Part shown: positions 53,285-63,151 of the stretch, piece by piece | How the letters are laid out: every line of letters begins with the position of its first letter | Position numbering within the stretch: the first letter of the stretch is position 1 | From: Nocardioides sp. Root240 | Lineage (GTDB): Bacteria; Actinomycetota; Actinomycetes; Propionibacteriales; Nocardioidaceae | DNA: 64,000 nucleotides | Direction of reading: 5' to 3' | NCBI RefSeq assembly: GCF_001428825.1 | Contig: NZ_LMIT01000001.1 | Span: 607,874-671,873 of the forward strand | Made by a program: the position numbers and the translations under genes | Notes under the pieces: generated by a model | Told to the model about the DNA's origin: nothing | Databases searched by the model: none | What the model saw: the letters and a program-made list of their open reading frames with translations, nothing else

Positions 53285-55306
53285 TCAGACGTCGTAGTCG
53301 ACGGCGACCGAGGGGGTGGTCGGATGCGCTTGGCAGGTGAGCACGTACCCGGCCTCCACGACGGATGGCGACAGGGCGAAGTTCTGCTCCATCGCGACCG
53401 ACCCCAGCAACACCTTGGCCTTGCAGGTGCCGCATGCTCCGCCCAGGCAGGCGTAGGGGGCGTCCAGCCCGGCCTGGAGCGCGGATTCGAGGATGGTGTC
53501 GCCCGCTGCCAGCGCGACCTCGTGCTGGCGGGCGCGCAGGGTGACAGCGACCGTCGCCGGGGTGAGGCCGTCGGCGACCTTGGGCCTCTGGTAGCCGTGG
53601 AAGAGCTCCACGTGGACGCGGTCCGGCTCGGTCCCGCGCTCGATCAGGACGTCGTGCAGGTCGGTCACCATCGCCACCGGTCCGCACAGGAACCACTCGT
53701 CCACGGCGGACATGGCCAGGTCGGTGTCCAGCCACTGCTCGAGCTTCGAACGGTCGATGCGGCCGCGCAGATGTGCGGGGTGCCGGGGGTCGCGGGAGCG
53801 CACCTGGATGATCCGGAGCCGGTCGGCGTACTGCGCTTCGAGGTCGTCCAGCTCCTCGCGGAACATCGTGCTGTCGGCGTCCCGGTTGCCGTAGACCAGG
53901 GTGAACCGGCTCTCCGTCTCGACGGCGAGCGTCGTCTGCAGGATGGACAGCGCAGGCGTGATGCCGCTGCCGGCGACGAGTGCGACGTAGCTCTTCGCGG
54001 CGAGCGGATCGAGCGGCGTTCCGAACGAGCCGGTCGGGGTCAGCAGGTCGAGGGTGTCGCCGGTCCTGAGCTGCTCCATCGCGAAGGTGGAGAAGGCACC
54101 GCCGGGGATGTGCTTGACGGCGATCGCGAGTTCACCGGAGGTGGCCGAGGTGCAGAGGGAGTAGTTGCGTCGTACGCCCTGGCCTCCGAGGTCGGTGCGC
54201 ACGGTGACGTGCTGGCCCGCCTCGAAGGAGAACTCCTCACGCAGGCCCTCGGGCACGTCGAAGCGGATCAGCACGCTGTCGTCGGTCAGCCGATCGACGC
54301 TGGCCACCGGCACCGGATGGAATTCCGCTGCTCCGGCAGCAGGGCGCCGCGGCATCCGCACGGGGAGGATGCGGGCCAGCCTGCCGTTCAGCTGCTTCCA
54401 GTCGCGGTACTCGTCCGGGTCGAGCTGCTGGCCGAACACGGTGCCGATCGCAGCATCGCGCTCGAGGTAGGCCTCCTCGTTGCGTCGCCAGGTCGCGACG
54501 TAACGGTGGAACGGGATCGAGGGGTGCAGGTGGTGCACGAGGTGGTAATTCTGCGAGAGGAGCAGCGGGGTGAGGATCCACTCGGAGCCGACGCGGTTGC
54601 GCGTGGCGCGGTAACGGTTCTCCTGCTGGGTGTCCTCCAGATCGTGGTGCGGCAACCAGTCGAACCACCAGGCCAGCACGAACATGGCAACCCGCTCGGG
54701 GATGAGGTACAGGACCGCGAAGGTCCACAGGTGGCCGGTGAGTGCGCAGACGACGACCACCGACACCGTCACCGCCATCAGGAACACGGTCTCCGCGACC
54801 TCGGCCCGGGGGCGGCGCCGCACGTTGCGCACCAGGAAGGTCAGGTACGGGACGTCCATCACCGGGAACCGGAACGGCAGCTGCCAGGTCGGGGCGCCGC
54901 TGACGAAGTGGTCGGGGTCGCTGCCGTCGTCGTCGTTGGTGTTGCGGTGGTGCTCGATGTGGATGAACGCAAACGACTTGAACGAGATCAGCGGCGACAC
55001 GAAGAGCATCGCGACCCGGCCGAAGGCGACATTCACCCACCGGTGCGTGCTCACCGAGTAGTGCGCGGCATCGTGCAGCACGGTGAACAGCACGAAGATC
55101 GCCGTCGCGCTCAGCAGCACCGTGACCGGCACCGGAAGGACGTCGGCGAGTGCGGCCCACGTCGAGAACGCGAAGACCGCGAGGGCACCGAAGAAGATGC
55201 CGACGACGGGCCACGAGATCGTCGGGACCTGCTCGCCCGGATCAGGAAGTGCGAGTCGCGACGCTGCGAACGCGGGCTGCTGGGTGGTTGCTGACATGCG
55301 GCTCAA
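53285..55306 (-). CDS. Fatty acid desaturase/hydroxylase fused to ferredoxin reductase and [2Fe-2S] ferredoxin
   Basis: The 673-residue protein has its own electron chain. Residues 1-320 form a membrane-bound di-iron desaturase/hydroxylase with HDAAH (78-82), HIEHH (116-120) and HLVHH (255-259) plus four to five membrane helices. Residues 330-580 are an FNR-type reductase with RNYSLC (380-385), GSGITP (446-451) and CGPVAMV. The C-terminus is a plant-type ferredoxin with C620, C625, C628 and C658. It can take electrons from NAD(P)H straight to the diiron centre. The substrate could be an acyl chain, alkane or terpenoid. The PucR gene lies 69 bases upstream on the same strand. Confidence 0.92.
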   Translation of the reverse strand: MSRMSATTQQPAFAASRLALPDPGEQVPTISWPVVGIFFGALAVFAFSTWAALADVLPVPVTVLLSATAIFVLFTVLHDAAHYSVSTHRWVNVAFGRVAMLFVSPLISFKSFAFIHIEHHRNTNDDDGSDPDHFVSGAPTWQLPFRFPVMDVPYLTFLVRNVRRRPRAEVAETVFLMAVTVSVVVVCALTGHLWTFAVLYLIPERVAMFVLAWWFDWLPHHDLEDTQQENRYRATRNRVGSEWILTPLLLSQNYHLVHHLHPSIPFHRYVATWRRNEEAYLERDAAIGTVFGQQLDPDEYRDWKQLNGRLARILPVRMPRRPAAGAAEFHPVPVASVDRLTDDSVLIRFDVPEGLREEFSFEAGQHVTVRTDLGGQGVRRNYSLCTSATSGELAIAVKHIPGGAFSTFAMEQLRTGDTLDLLTPTGSFGTPLDPLAAKSYVALVAGSGITPALSILQTTLAVETESRFTLVYGNRDADSTMFREELDDLEAQYADRLRIIQVRSRDPRHPAHLRGRIDRSKLEQWLDTDLAMSAVDEWFLCGPVAMVTDLHDVLIERGTEPDRVHVELFHGYQRPKVADGLTPATVAVTLRARQHEVALAAGDTILESALQAGLDAPYACLGGACGTCKAKVLLGSVAMEQNFALSPSVVEAGYVLTCQAHPTTPSVAVDYDV

Positions 55307-55375
55307 CGTACGAAGCCCGGCCTGCCCTCACGAGGGGTGCAGAGCCCATGCCCGTGTGCGCGCAGCACATCGCGA

Positions 55376-56644
55376 TCAGGCCTGCGGCGCTGCCGGCGCG
55401 AGCACCACGGGGCCGAGGACCTGCACCAGCCGCAAGGCGGCGTGCAGCTCGGCAACACGCTCCGTCGCTGCGCGCCCTCGTCGCTCCTCGGCCCGCCGAA
55501 CCCGCTGGAGCACGGTGTTGCGGTGCACGCCCAGGGCTTCCGCGGCGGCGGCGAGACCGCCCTGCGCGTCGAGGACCGCGAGGAGAGCGCGTCGTTCCTC
55601 CTCCTCCCGCTGGCCCGTGACGGCCAGGGCACCGAGCTCGGTGGCGACGAACGACCGCGCGAGGTCCAGGTCGCCGCTCATCGTGTCGGCGAGCGCGATC
55701 TCGGCGTACGACGTCACCGGCGCCGAGCGCCCGCCGAGATCGACGATCCTTCGCCCGCGTTGCGCGCGCAGGTGGGACTCCCGGAACCCCACAGCGCCCT
55801 GCGCCGGCATGCCCACGGTGACCCGGACGGTGTCCGGGACCTGCTCGGCCAGCGGCCTGAGGTCGCTCTCCGTGGCAGCCGGGGCACCCGGCGTCGAGAC
55901 CCACCCCCAGAGTGCGCGGGCGCCGTCGGGCACGAGCAGGGGACGGGACGAACCGAGCTGGGCACCGACCACTGCACCCAGGCGCATGAGGTCGACGTCG
56001 TCGCGCTCGGTCCAGCAGACGAAGGCCGTCTGCCATCCGGTGAGCCGATGGGACAAGGTGCGCTCGGCGTGACGCAGGTCGACCCGTTCCCCCGCGATCA
56101 AAGCGCGCACCGCATCCGTCCGGACGGCCCGGGCCCGGGTCTGGATGCGGTCGAGCTCGGCGACGTACTCGGCAGCGACCTCGCTGGAGATCCGGTCGAC
56201 GTAGGCGAACGCGTAGCGCTGCAGGCTGTCCAGGACCCCGACGGCGAGGCCCGGGTCCGGCACGAGCTCGGTGATGCCGGCCAGGATGCGCTCGGTGAAG
56301 TAGGCGTGGCCCACGCGGTAGAAGCGCAGCATCACGTCGACGCTGTAGCCGCGGGCCGCCATGGCACGCGCATGCTCGAGAGCGGTGACGGGCGCTGATG
56401 CGGCGCTCACGTCGATGCCGTGGCGCACCATCGACAGTGCTGCCTCGAGGTTCGACGAGCACGACCCCAGCGTCAGGCCGCGCAGCTCGTCGTCGGCGCT
56501 GGCCTCCGGGATCCGCTCGACGATGTAGCTGAGCATGTCGTCGGCGTACGAGGACACCTCGCCCAACAGCTCGGCAGCAGTCCGGCGCAGCTCGACCACC
56601 ACCGACTCGGGGAGGTCTGCCTCCATGCCCGCACGCACACCCAT
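55376..56644 (-). CDS. PucR-type transcriptional regulator
   Basis: The 422-residue protein has a long helical N-terminal domain (ELLGEVSSYADDMLSYIVERIP), a GGDEF-like middle part (about 190-300) and a C-terminal PucR helix-turn-helix (about 345-400) with AAAAEALGVHRNTVLQRVRRAEE. Members respond to metabolites and often regulate the gene next door. Here that is the desaturase fusion, 69 bases downstream on the same strand. ATG 56644 is used; ATG 56626 is an alternative. The ligand is unknown. Confidence 0.85.
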   Translation of the reverse strand: MGVRAGMEADLPESVVVELRRTAAELLGEVSSYADDMLSYIVERIPEASADDELRGLTLGSCSSNLEAALSMVRHGIDVSAASAPVTALEHARAMAARGYSVDVMLRFYRVGHAYFTERILAGITELVPDPGLAVGVLDSLQRYAFAYVDRISSEVAAEYVAELDRIQTRARAVRTDAVRALIAGERVDLRHAERTLSHRLTGWQTAFVCWTERDDVDLMRLGAVVGAQLGSSRPLLVPDGARALWGWVSTPGAPAATESDLRPLAEQVPDTVRVTVGMPAQGAVGFRESHLRAQRGRRIVDLGGRSAPVTSYAEIALADTMSGDLDLARSFVATELGALAVTGQREEEERRALLAVLDAQGGLAAAAEALGVHRNTVLQRVRRAEERRGRAATERVAELHAALRLVQVLGPVVLAPAAPQA

Positions 56645-56710
56645 GACCGGAGACTACCGAGCAGCCGACCCGTGTCGGTCCTGCCGATCGCACAGCTCGC
56701 ACAAGCCTCC

Positions 56711-56741
56711 AGGCCCGGGATCAGCAATGAATCCCGGGCCT
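56711..56741. terminator. Hairpin in the gap before the PucR gene
   Basis: AGGCCCGGGAT and ATCCCGGGCCT (11 bp, perfect) enclose a 9-base loop. It lies in the 288-base gap between the RCC1-repeat gene and the PucR gene. Confidence 0.6.
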
Positions 56742-56888
56742 CAGGTGCGGAGCGGGGCCAGTGTCCTGGATCTACCGGTGAGAGGCCCGCTGCGACGAGG
56801 TCGGCGAGGCCGCCTTCGAGCCCCGCTCCCGACGTCCGCCTTCGGTTCCGACCGCTACCCCACAACGGTCTGCACCTTCCACCGGGAA

Positions 56889-56920
56889 GCGCGGCGATCC
56901 CGTCAGTGAGATCGCCGCGC
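56889..56920. terminator. Hairpin directly after the RCC1-repeat gene
   Basis: GCGCGGCGATC and GATCGCCGCGC (11 bp, perfect) enclose a 10-base loop. It begins 12 bases past the stop codon on the minus strand, a good terminator position. Confidence 0.7.
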
Positions 56921-56932
56921 CGCCGGTACCAG

Positions 56933-59068
56933 CTACTTCACGTTGAGTCTCCTGGTGAGGCTCGTGGCGTGGACACCGGTGGTGCCGTAGTACGTCACCT
57001 TGATCGTGCGCTTGCCACGCGCGAGCTTGACGACGGTCGACGCCCGGCCCCTTCTGAGCGTCAAGGTCTTGACGACCTTGCTGCCGTCGCGGATCTTGAC
57101 GACTCCAGTCAGCGACGGGACGCCGGCAGCCGAGACCGCGACGCTGATTCCCACGTAGCGTTTCGAGCCGGACCGGCTGCCCTGCTTCGCCGTCCAAATC
57201 AACCGCGGAGCCGCCTTGCCGATCGTGACGGATGGCGACACCGCGACCGTGTCACGTCGTCCAGGACCCGCGAAAGTCAGCATCACACCGACAGACCTTC
57301 CATCGTCCGCCCGGGCGGCTCGGTAGGAACTGTCGGTGGCACCACTGATGGGCTGGCCGTTGCGATACCACTGGTACGACGTCTGCGCAGGCGTCGGTGA
57401 CACGACGGCGGGTGTCACGCCCAGCATCGACCCGACACGTGCTGTGCCCTTGACCATCGGCGGCATCGACACCTGGAACTGGGGCGCGTCGAGCACCGTG
57501 GCCGTGGGCTCCGACGTGCCGGCCGCGATCCGCTCGTGACCTGCCTTGTCGGCGTAGCCCATCAGCGTGATCTTCTTGCCGCGATCTGCTTCTTGGACCA
57601 CGTACTCGCCGCGCGTGTCGCTGGTCTTCCGGTAGACGCCGTCGGCGTACCAGTCGTAGCGGTACGAGTCAGCCGCGGGCACCGACGAGAGCGAGCCCTT
57701 CAAGGTCGAGCCGATGTAAGCGTCCCCCGTGATGACGGGTCTGGTCACCGACGTGAACAGCGTGCCCTTGACCGGGGCCTGCGCGGTGTCGGAGTATGCG
57801 GACCCGTACGAGGTACTCACTGCACGGGTCCGGAACACGAGGTTCCAGCCGATGTCGGTCGCCTTCGGCGTGTACGTCATGCCCGTGCCGACCTTGATGA
57901 CGACGTCGTTTCGCACTGTGAACCACTCGCCGGTCTTGGTGACGGTGGCGTCGTCCGGGCCGAACGTCGCATGGCTTGCCTGGACGGGCGTCCCGACGCG
58001 GAACACACCCTCGACCCTGGTCACCGTCGGCGCCGCGATGACGCCGAGTCGCTTGAAGCCCTGGACAAGGAAGTCGCCGCCGGCTGCGACGGAGACCGGG
58101 TTGGAGCCCGCGGACGGCTGCGGAGGTGGCTGCCGGATGCCCGTGGCGCCCGAGCCCCACACGCCGGCCGTCTGAGAGTCCTTGGCCACGCCGGAGGAGA
58201 AGCCGTCACCCGCGGCGATCTGGGTCCATCTGTCCCCCGGCGCCAGAGCCGGCACGTTGAGCGCGCCCTGCGAGTTGTCACCCCAGGCGACGATCTCGTT
58301 GTCCGACGTGAGGGCCAGCGCGTGACTTCGACCAGCCGCGATCTGTACAACCGTCTTGCCCTCGAGTGCCGGTGGCACCGTCGACAGCCCGTACGACGGG
58401 GTGCCCCAGGCATAGACCTTTCCGGAGGACGACAGAGCCAGTGAGAAGCCGACGCCGGCCGCGATCGACTTGATCGTCGTGTTCTTGACGGCGGTGGGTA
58501 CGTCGGTCTGGCCGAGGTTGTTGCCGCCCCAGGCGAAGACCTTCCCGCCGCTCGACTTGGCCAGTGCGTGGTTGCCGCCGGCCGCCACCTGGATCAGGTC
58601 GACGTCGACCGCAGCCTGCGGGACACTGTCGAGGCCGTAGGGGGTGTCGCCCCAGACGCGGGCATTGAAGTCGTCGCCCAGGACGACGTTGAAGCCCCAC
58701 CCCGACGCGACGTCGATCGCGCCGAGGTTCTGCAGGTAGTCCGGGACCGAGCCCTCGCCGTGGGAGTTGTCCCCCCACGCATACAACTTCTTGTCCGCCG
58801 TGACTGCCGTCCCGTGACGATGTCCCAGCGAGATCTTCATGACGGCTTTCAGGCCCCCGCGCAGGTCGGACGGCAGGTCAGTCTGACCGCTGCTGTTGTC
58901 TCCCCATGCCTGCATGACGCTGGCGCCGTTGCCCGGCTCGGCCCCGTCGGCGCCCGTCGGCGTGCTGATCGCGGCAGCCACGGCGAGGGCCAGGGTCACA
59001 GCCCAGGCTGTCGCCCGCGGTGCGCGCCGGGGTGGTCGCACCCGGTGGGGTGCCATCGTGCGGCTCAT
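56933..59068 (-). CDS. Exported RCC1-repeat protein with Ig-like C-terminal domains
   Basis: The 711-residue protein has a signal peptide (cut near residue 42, after ADGA). About six RCC1-type blades follow, of the form VFAWGGNNLGQTDVP, with AAGxxHALALxxxxxVxAWG repeated. The blades would close a beta-propeller at about 45-330. Ig-like and hemagglutinin-type stretches (YRYDWYADGVYRKTSD, TSYQWYRNGQPISGATDSSY) and a final Ig-like domain (VKIRDGSKVVKTLTLRRGRA) complete it. It is probably a surface binding protein with no catalytic motif. AAGGAG before ATG 59068 supports the start. The CGNR gene is 96 bases upstream on the same strand. Confidence 0.85.
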   Translation of the reverse strand: MSRTMAPHRVRPPRRAPRATAWAVTLALAVAAAISTPTGADGAEPGNGASVMQAWGDNSSGQTDLPSDLRGGLKAVMKISLGHRHGTAVTADKKLYAWGDNSHGEGSVPDYLQNLGAIDVASGWGFNVVLGDDFNARVWGDTPYGLDSVPQAAVDVDLIQVAAGGNHALAKSSGGKVFAWGGNNLGQTDVPTAVKNTTIKSIAAGVGFSLALSSSGKVYAWGTPSYGLSTVPPALEGKTVVQIAAGRSHALALTSDNEIVAWGDNSQGALNVPALAPGDRWTQIAAGDGFSSGVAKDSQTAGVWGSGATGIRQPPPQPSAGSNPVSVAAGGDFLVQGFKRLGVIAAPTVTRVEGVFRVGTPVQASHATFGPDDATVTKTGEWFTVRNDVVIKVGTGMTYTPKATDIGWNLVFRTRAVSTSYGSAYSDTAQAPVKGTLFTSVTRPVITGDAYIGSTLKGSLSSVPAADSYRYDWYADGVYRKTSDTRGEYVVQEADRGKKITLMGYADKAGHERIAAGTSEPTATVLDAPQFQVSMPPMVKGTARVGSMLGVTPAVVSPTPAQTSYQWYRNGQPISGATDSSYRAARADDGRSVGVMLTFAGPGRRDTVAVSPSVTIGKAAPRLIWTAKQGSRSGSKRYVGISVAVSAAGVPSLTGVVKIRDGSKVVKTLTLRRGRASTVVKLARGKRTIKVTYYGTTGVHATSLTRRLNVK

Positions 59069-59164
59069 TGCTGCTCCTTGTGTCGTCAGGGAAGGGCGCA
59101 CACACGGCGCCCGCGGTCACAAGGGTCGATGCCTCACCTTGGGGATCACTGGGAGACGACTGGG

Positions 59165-59725
59165 TCAGCGGGCGCGCTGCCGCTCGCGCCAGGCCCGGGT
59201 CTTCATGACGTCACCGCACGGATCGGCACTGCACCACCGCGCCGAGCGGTTGCGCGAGCTGTCGTAGAAGATCCACTGACAGTCCTCGCGCCCGCAACGT
59301 CCCATGCGGGTCCAGCGGCCGTCCTCGATCGCCCGGTGCAACGTCTCGATCTGCCGGGCGATCACGCGGTCCCCCGCTTCGCCGGGAGCGCACCGCTGGA
59401 GCGAAGACGTGCCGCCAGCCGCCACGCGGACGACGAGGGGGTACGCCTGCGAGACGGCGTTGAGCGCGGCCGCCGCCTCCTCGTCCGGCTCGACCAGGAA
59501 CCCGCGCAACGCGTCGCGGAAGGTACGGAGCGCTGCCACGTCGCGACGAGTCAGCGTCTCGCCCTCGAACAGCACGCCGTAGTGCAGGAGAAATAGAGGC
59601 AGCCGCTCCAGATCGTCCAACCGGTCGAACCCGTGGAACCGGTCGTCGGTGTTGAGCAGCATGCGCAAGCCCTCGAGCCGGCCGGGCGCCGGGCGGTCGC
59701 CGAGGACTTCCGCGTTCTGAGCCAT
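59165..59725 (-). CDS. ABATE/CGNR zinc-finger protein
   Basis: The 186-residue protein has an N-terminal ABATE-type helical domain (MLLNTDDRFHGFDRL, LFLLHYGVLFEGETLTRRDVAALRTFRDALR) and a C-terminal CGNR-like zinc finger (CGREDCQWIFYDSSRNRSARWCSADPCGD). The four cysteines are present, but the eponymous CGNR reads CGDV. Such proteins are thought to be stress-induced transcription regulators. It is divergent from the AfsR-like gene, and a 29-nt palindrome lies in the 72-bp gap between them. Confidence 0.85.
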   Translation of the reverse strand: MAQNAEVLGDRPAPGRLEGLRMLLNTDDRFHGFDRLDDLERLPLFLLHYGVLFEGETLTRRDVAALRTFRDALRGFLVEPDEEAAAALNAVSQAYPLVVRVAAGGTSSLQRCAPGEAGDRVIARQIETLHRAIEDGRWTRMGRCGREDCQWIFYDSSRNRSARWCSADPCGDVMKTRAWRERQRAR

Positions 59726-59741
59726 TCACGGAGTGTAGGGC

Positions 59742-59770
59742 GTTACAGTCTATCTGCGATAGAACGTAAC
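59742..59770. promoter_or_regulatory. 29-nt palindromic operator between divergent regulators
   Basis: GTTACAGTCTATC, TGC, then GATAGAACGTAAC are complementary at 11 of 13 positions, with the inner TCTATC-TGC-GATAGA perfect. It is AT-rich against its surroundings and lies between the starts of the CGNR and AfsR-like genes. Confidence 0.65.
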
Positions 59771-59797
59771 CGTCAGTTGCCAGCAAGGGAGTGCCGC

Positions 59798-62700
59798 GTG
59801 ACGACCACCGCCGTCCATGTCGGTGTGCTGGGACCCACGACCATCAAGGTCGCCGGACAGGAGGTCGACCTCGGCTCGCTGAAGCAGCGCGCGCTCCTGG
59901 CAGTCCTCGCCCTCGGGGAGGGCCACCCTGTCTCGACCGACCGGATCATCCACGCGCTCTGGCACGACAGCCCGCCGTCGGGCGTGACCACGACGTTGCA
60001 CGGCTACATCGCCTCGGTCCGGCGACTTCTCGAGCCGTCGCGGGCGCCGCGCACCGCACCCTCCATCCTGGTCACGGCGCCCGGCGGGTACGCCCTGAGG
60101 CTCGGCAGGGCGGGTACGGATGTCGCGGTCCTGGCGACGGCAGTCGAGCGGGCCACCACGGCGCTGCGGGTCATACCCGAAACCCAGCGCCCGGTCGCCG
60201 CGCCCCAGCACCACGAGTCGCTGCGCGCCTGCCACGACGACCTGGCGCAGGCAGTGGCACTCTGGCGCGGTAGCCCGTACGCCGATCTGGGAGACACCGA
60301 ACTGGTCGAGGCCGAACGGCAACGACTACGTGAGCTGCTCCTGACAGCCCGCACCCAGCAATGCGTCATCGAGCTGGCCGTGGGCGACCACGCCGCCGCC
60401 GCACCCACCCTGCAACGCCTGACGACAGAGCACCCGCTGCGCGAGCAGCTGTGGATCCTTCACGCCGTGGCACTGACCAGGGCCGGCCGGCAGGCCGACG
60501 CCCTCGCCGCGCTCCAGCAGCTCCGGGACGTGCTGGTCGACGAGCTCGGCATCGACCCGAGCCCGCAGGTCCAAGCGCTCCAGCGCGACATCCTGCGCCA
60601 AGACGCCTCGCTCGTCGAGCGGGCACCCTCGGCGGTCGTCTCGGCGGCCTCGGTTCCTCCGCGGTCGATCCCGTCGTTCCCATGGCCACTCGTCGGTCGA
60701 CGGGCCGAGATCAGGTCCCTCGAGGCGGCGCTCGACAGGGCCGCCGGTGCGAGGCAACAGCTGGCGCACATCGTGGGCGAGCCCGGTATCGGCAAATCGC
60801 GACTGACCCGAGAGCTGGCGACCCTCGCCGCCCACCGCGGGTTCGTGCATGTCGAGGGGCGTTGCTCTCCTGACGACGGAGCACCACCGCTGTGGGCTTG
60901 GCAGCAGGTATTGCGCGCCGTGGCCGAGGTCTGCCAGGTGGAGGTCCCCGACCTCGCGGCGACGGTGCAGGACTCCACGGCAGAACAGGCAGCCATTCAG
61001 TTCCTCATGAACGAGGCGATCGCCGAGGCGCTTCGACAGGCCGCCGCAGTCGCACCACTCATGATCGCGATCGAGGACGTCCATTGGGCCGACGCCTCGA
61101 CCCTGCGGGTACTGCGCCACCTTGCAGAGCACGGGGGTCGTGAGCGCATCCTGCTGTGCGTCACGCAACGCCCCGACGACGGCTCGGGTGCCACCCTGGA
61201 GCTGGGCTATGCATTCGCCCGAGCCGACGCCACCCGCCTCGACTTGGTCGGCTTGGACGCCACCGAGTCCGCAATGCTGGTCACCCACGTCGCCGGCGCG
61301 CGAGCAGAAGGTGTCGACGGCCGACGTTTGCAGGAGCGCACGGGCGGCAACCCGTTCTTCCTCTCGGAGGTCGCTCGATCCCGCGACCCGCTCGGCGGTG
61401 CCGCCACGGCGCCACTGTCCGAACTGGTCGCACAACGCGTACGCACGTTGGCGGCGCCCACACGAGAGCTCCTCGAGGCTGCCGCCGTCGTCGACCGCGT
61501 CGTCAACGCCTCACTCGTCGCGGCGGCGGCGCACGTCGAGGATGCATCGCTGATCGACCGGCTGGCACCCGCGCAAGCCGCCGGGCTGCTGGTGACCGAG
61601 CCGGACGGCCGTCTGGCGTTCGCACACGCGATCGTGCGCGAAGCCGTACTGGGAGCGATGCGCCCCGTCGTCGTGGAGCAATGGCATGCCCGGGTGGCCA
61701 GAGCCCTGGAGTCCAGGCAGCTGCGCGGAGCATCCGAGCGCAGCGCGCTGGCCTATCACTGGCGCGAGGCGGGCTACGCCCACGCCGGGCGCGCCTGGCG
61801 GGCTGCGGTTTCGGCGGCAGAGGCGGCGCGTGAGGTCCACGCCACGGAGGAGGCCGCCGTGCTGCTCGCACAGGCGCTCGAGTCGCAGCGGCTCGATGCG
61901 ACGTCGGCCGACATCCAGCGCTACGAACTTCTCATGCAACTCGCCAGCGCTCGCCGCGTGGCGGCCGATTGGGCCGGCGCCGCGGCGGCGGTGACCCAGG
62001 CGATTGCCACGGCCGAACGCATGGGCGAGCCCGAGCTGGCTGCCCGGGCGTCGGTGGGTTCGGTCGAAGGTGCTGTCTGGCACGCCCGGACATACGGGAC
62101 CGTGCAGGACGACCTGGTGGCAGCACTGCGACGAGCGCTCAACAACCTGCCAGCTGGTGACAGCGAGCTCCGCTGCCGCGCCATGTTGTGCCTCGCGGTG
62201 GAGGCGTACTACTTGGCGCCCCCTGCAGAAACCGACGCGCTGGTCGAGGAGGCGCTGGCGATCGCTGAGCGGATCGCCGATCCGCGCCTGTTGGTGGTTG
62301 CCCTGCAGCTCGCGTTCTCCGCGCGCTGGCGGCCCGCCACCGCCGAGTGGCGGCTGTCGACGATCCGACGGGGGCACGAGATCGCGACAGCACTGGGTGA
62401 CGTGCACCTGGAGGTCACGTGCCGGGCATTTCTCGCGATCGTGCTGGTCGAGCTCGGCCACGTCGACGAGGGCCGCGAGCTGATCGGACCGACGATCGAG
62501 CTGGCCAGCAGGCATGGCATCCTCACCGCCGTCACGATCCTGGAGATGCTGCGGGCTCCGATGCTGCTGCTGAGCGGCGAAGACGAGGCCGCAGAGGTCT
62601 GCATTGACCACGTCATCGAGCTGGCTCAGAGGGTCACCGTTCCGAACATGGATCACGCAACGGCGGCGCTGAAGTCGGTCCAAGTGCTCTGGCAGGGACG

Positions 62701-63151
62701 GTTTGACGAGTTGTCAGCGGTGCTTACGCAGCTGATCGCGAACCAGACGGTGCCTGTCGACACGTTCGTCGTGGCCATGCTGCTCCGCGTTGGCGATGTC
62801 TCCAAGGCGCGAGAGGTGTTCGATGCGACGTTCGTCGAGCCCGGCGATCGCGACTACATGGGCGTCATCCAGCACTGCCTGGCCGGCGAGGTCGCCCTCG
62901 GACTCGGCGAGTCGGCTCTCGCCGCCCGGACCTATCGGTGGCTCAAGCCGTACGCAGGACGGATCAGCTCAGCCGGATCGACCACGATCATGGGACCAGT
63001 CGATGCATTCCTCGCGCTTGCCGCTGCGGCGACCGGAGACCTGGAGGCCGCCGCCGGACACGCCGACGACGCGATGCACCTGTGCGACAAGTGGGGGTTC
63101 CATCGCGTGTCGGCTTGGCTCGAGGCTCTGCGCGCCCAGCACCGGTTCTGA
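59798..63151 (+). CDS. AfsR-like SARP regulator with ATPase and TPR region (1,117 residues)
   Basis: The protein has an OmpR-like winged helix at residues 1-100 (GSLKQRALLAVLALGEGHPVSTDRIIHALW), a BTAD domain to about 270 (ALTRAGRQADALAALQQLRDVLVDELGIDPSP), an ATPase with Walker A GEPGIGKSR near residue 327 and Walker B IAIEDVHWAD near residue 422, and about 550 residues of helical TPR-like repeats. This is the layout of large SARPs such as AfsR. The GTG start is supported by AAGGGAG. It is divergent from the CGNR gene, with a palindrome between. Third-position GC looks lower than in neighbouring genes toward its 3' end. Confidence 0.92.
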   Translation: MTTTAVHVGVLGPTTIKVAGQEVDLGSLKQRALLAVLALGEGHPVSTDRIIHALWHDSPPSGVTTTLHGYIASVRRLLEPSRAPRTAPSILVTAPGGYALRLGRAGTDVAVLATAVERATTALRVIPETQRPVAAPQHHESLRACHDDLAQAVALWRGSPYADLGDTELVEAERQRLRELLLTARTQQCVIELAVGDHAAAAPTLQRLTTEHPLREQLWILHAVALTRAGRQADALAALQQLRDVLVDELGIDPSPQVQALQRDILRQDASLVERAPSAVVSAASVPPRSIPSFPWPLVGRRAEIRSLEAALDRAAGARQQLAHIVGEPGIGKSRLTRELATLAAHRGFVHVEGRCSPDDGAPPLWAWQQVLRAVAEVCQVEVPDLAATVQDSTAEQAAIQFLMNEAIAEALRQAAAVAPLMIAIEDVHWADASTLRVLRHLAEHGGRERILLCVTQRPDDGSGATLELGYAFARADATRLDLVGLDATESAMLVTHVAGARAEGVDGRRLQERTGGNPFFLSEVARSRDPLGGAATAPLSELVAQRVRTLAAPTRELLEAAAVVDRVVNASLVAAAAHVEDASLIDRLAPAQAAGLLVTEPDGRLAFAHAIVREAVLGAMRPVVVEQWHARVARALESRQLRGASERSALAYHWREAGYAHAGRAWRAAVSAAEAAREVHATEEAAVLLAQALESQRLDATSADIQRYELLMQLASARRVAADWAGAAAAVTQAIATAERMGEPELAARASVGSVEGAVWHARTYGTVQDDLVAALRRALNNLPAGDSELRCRAMLCLAVEAYYLAPPAETDALVEEALAIAERIADPRLLVVALQLAFSARWRPATAEWRLSTIRRGHEIATALGDVHLEVTCRAFLAIVLVELGHVDEGRELIGPTIELASRHGILTAVTILEMLRAPMLLLSGEDEAAEVCIDHVIELAQRVTVPNMDHATAALKSVQVLWQGRFDELSAVLTQLIANQTVPVDTFVVAMLLRVGDVSKAREVFDATFVEPGDRDYMGVIQHCLAGEVALGLGESALAARTYRWLKPYAGRISSAGSTTIMGPVDAFLALAAAATGDLEAAAGHADDAMHLCDKWGFHRVSAWLEALRAQHRF

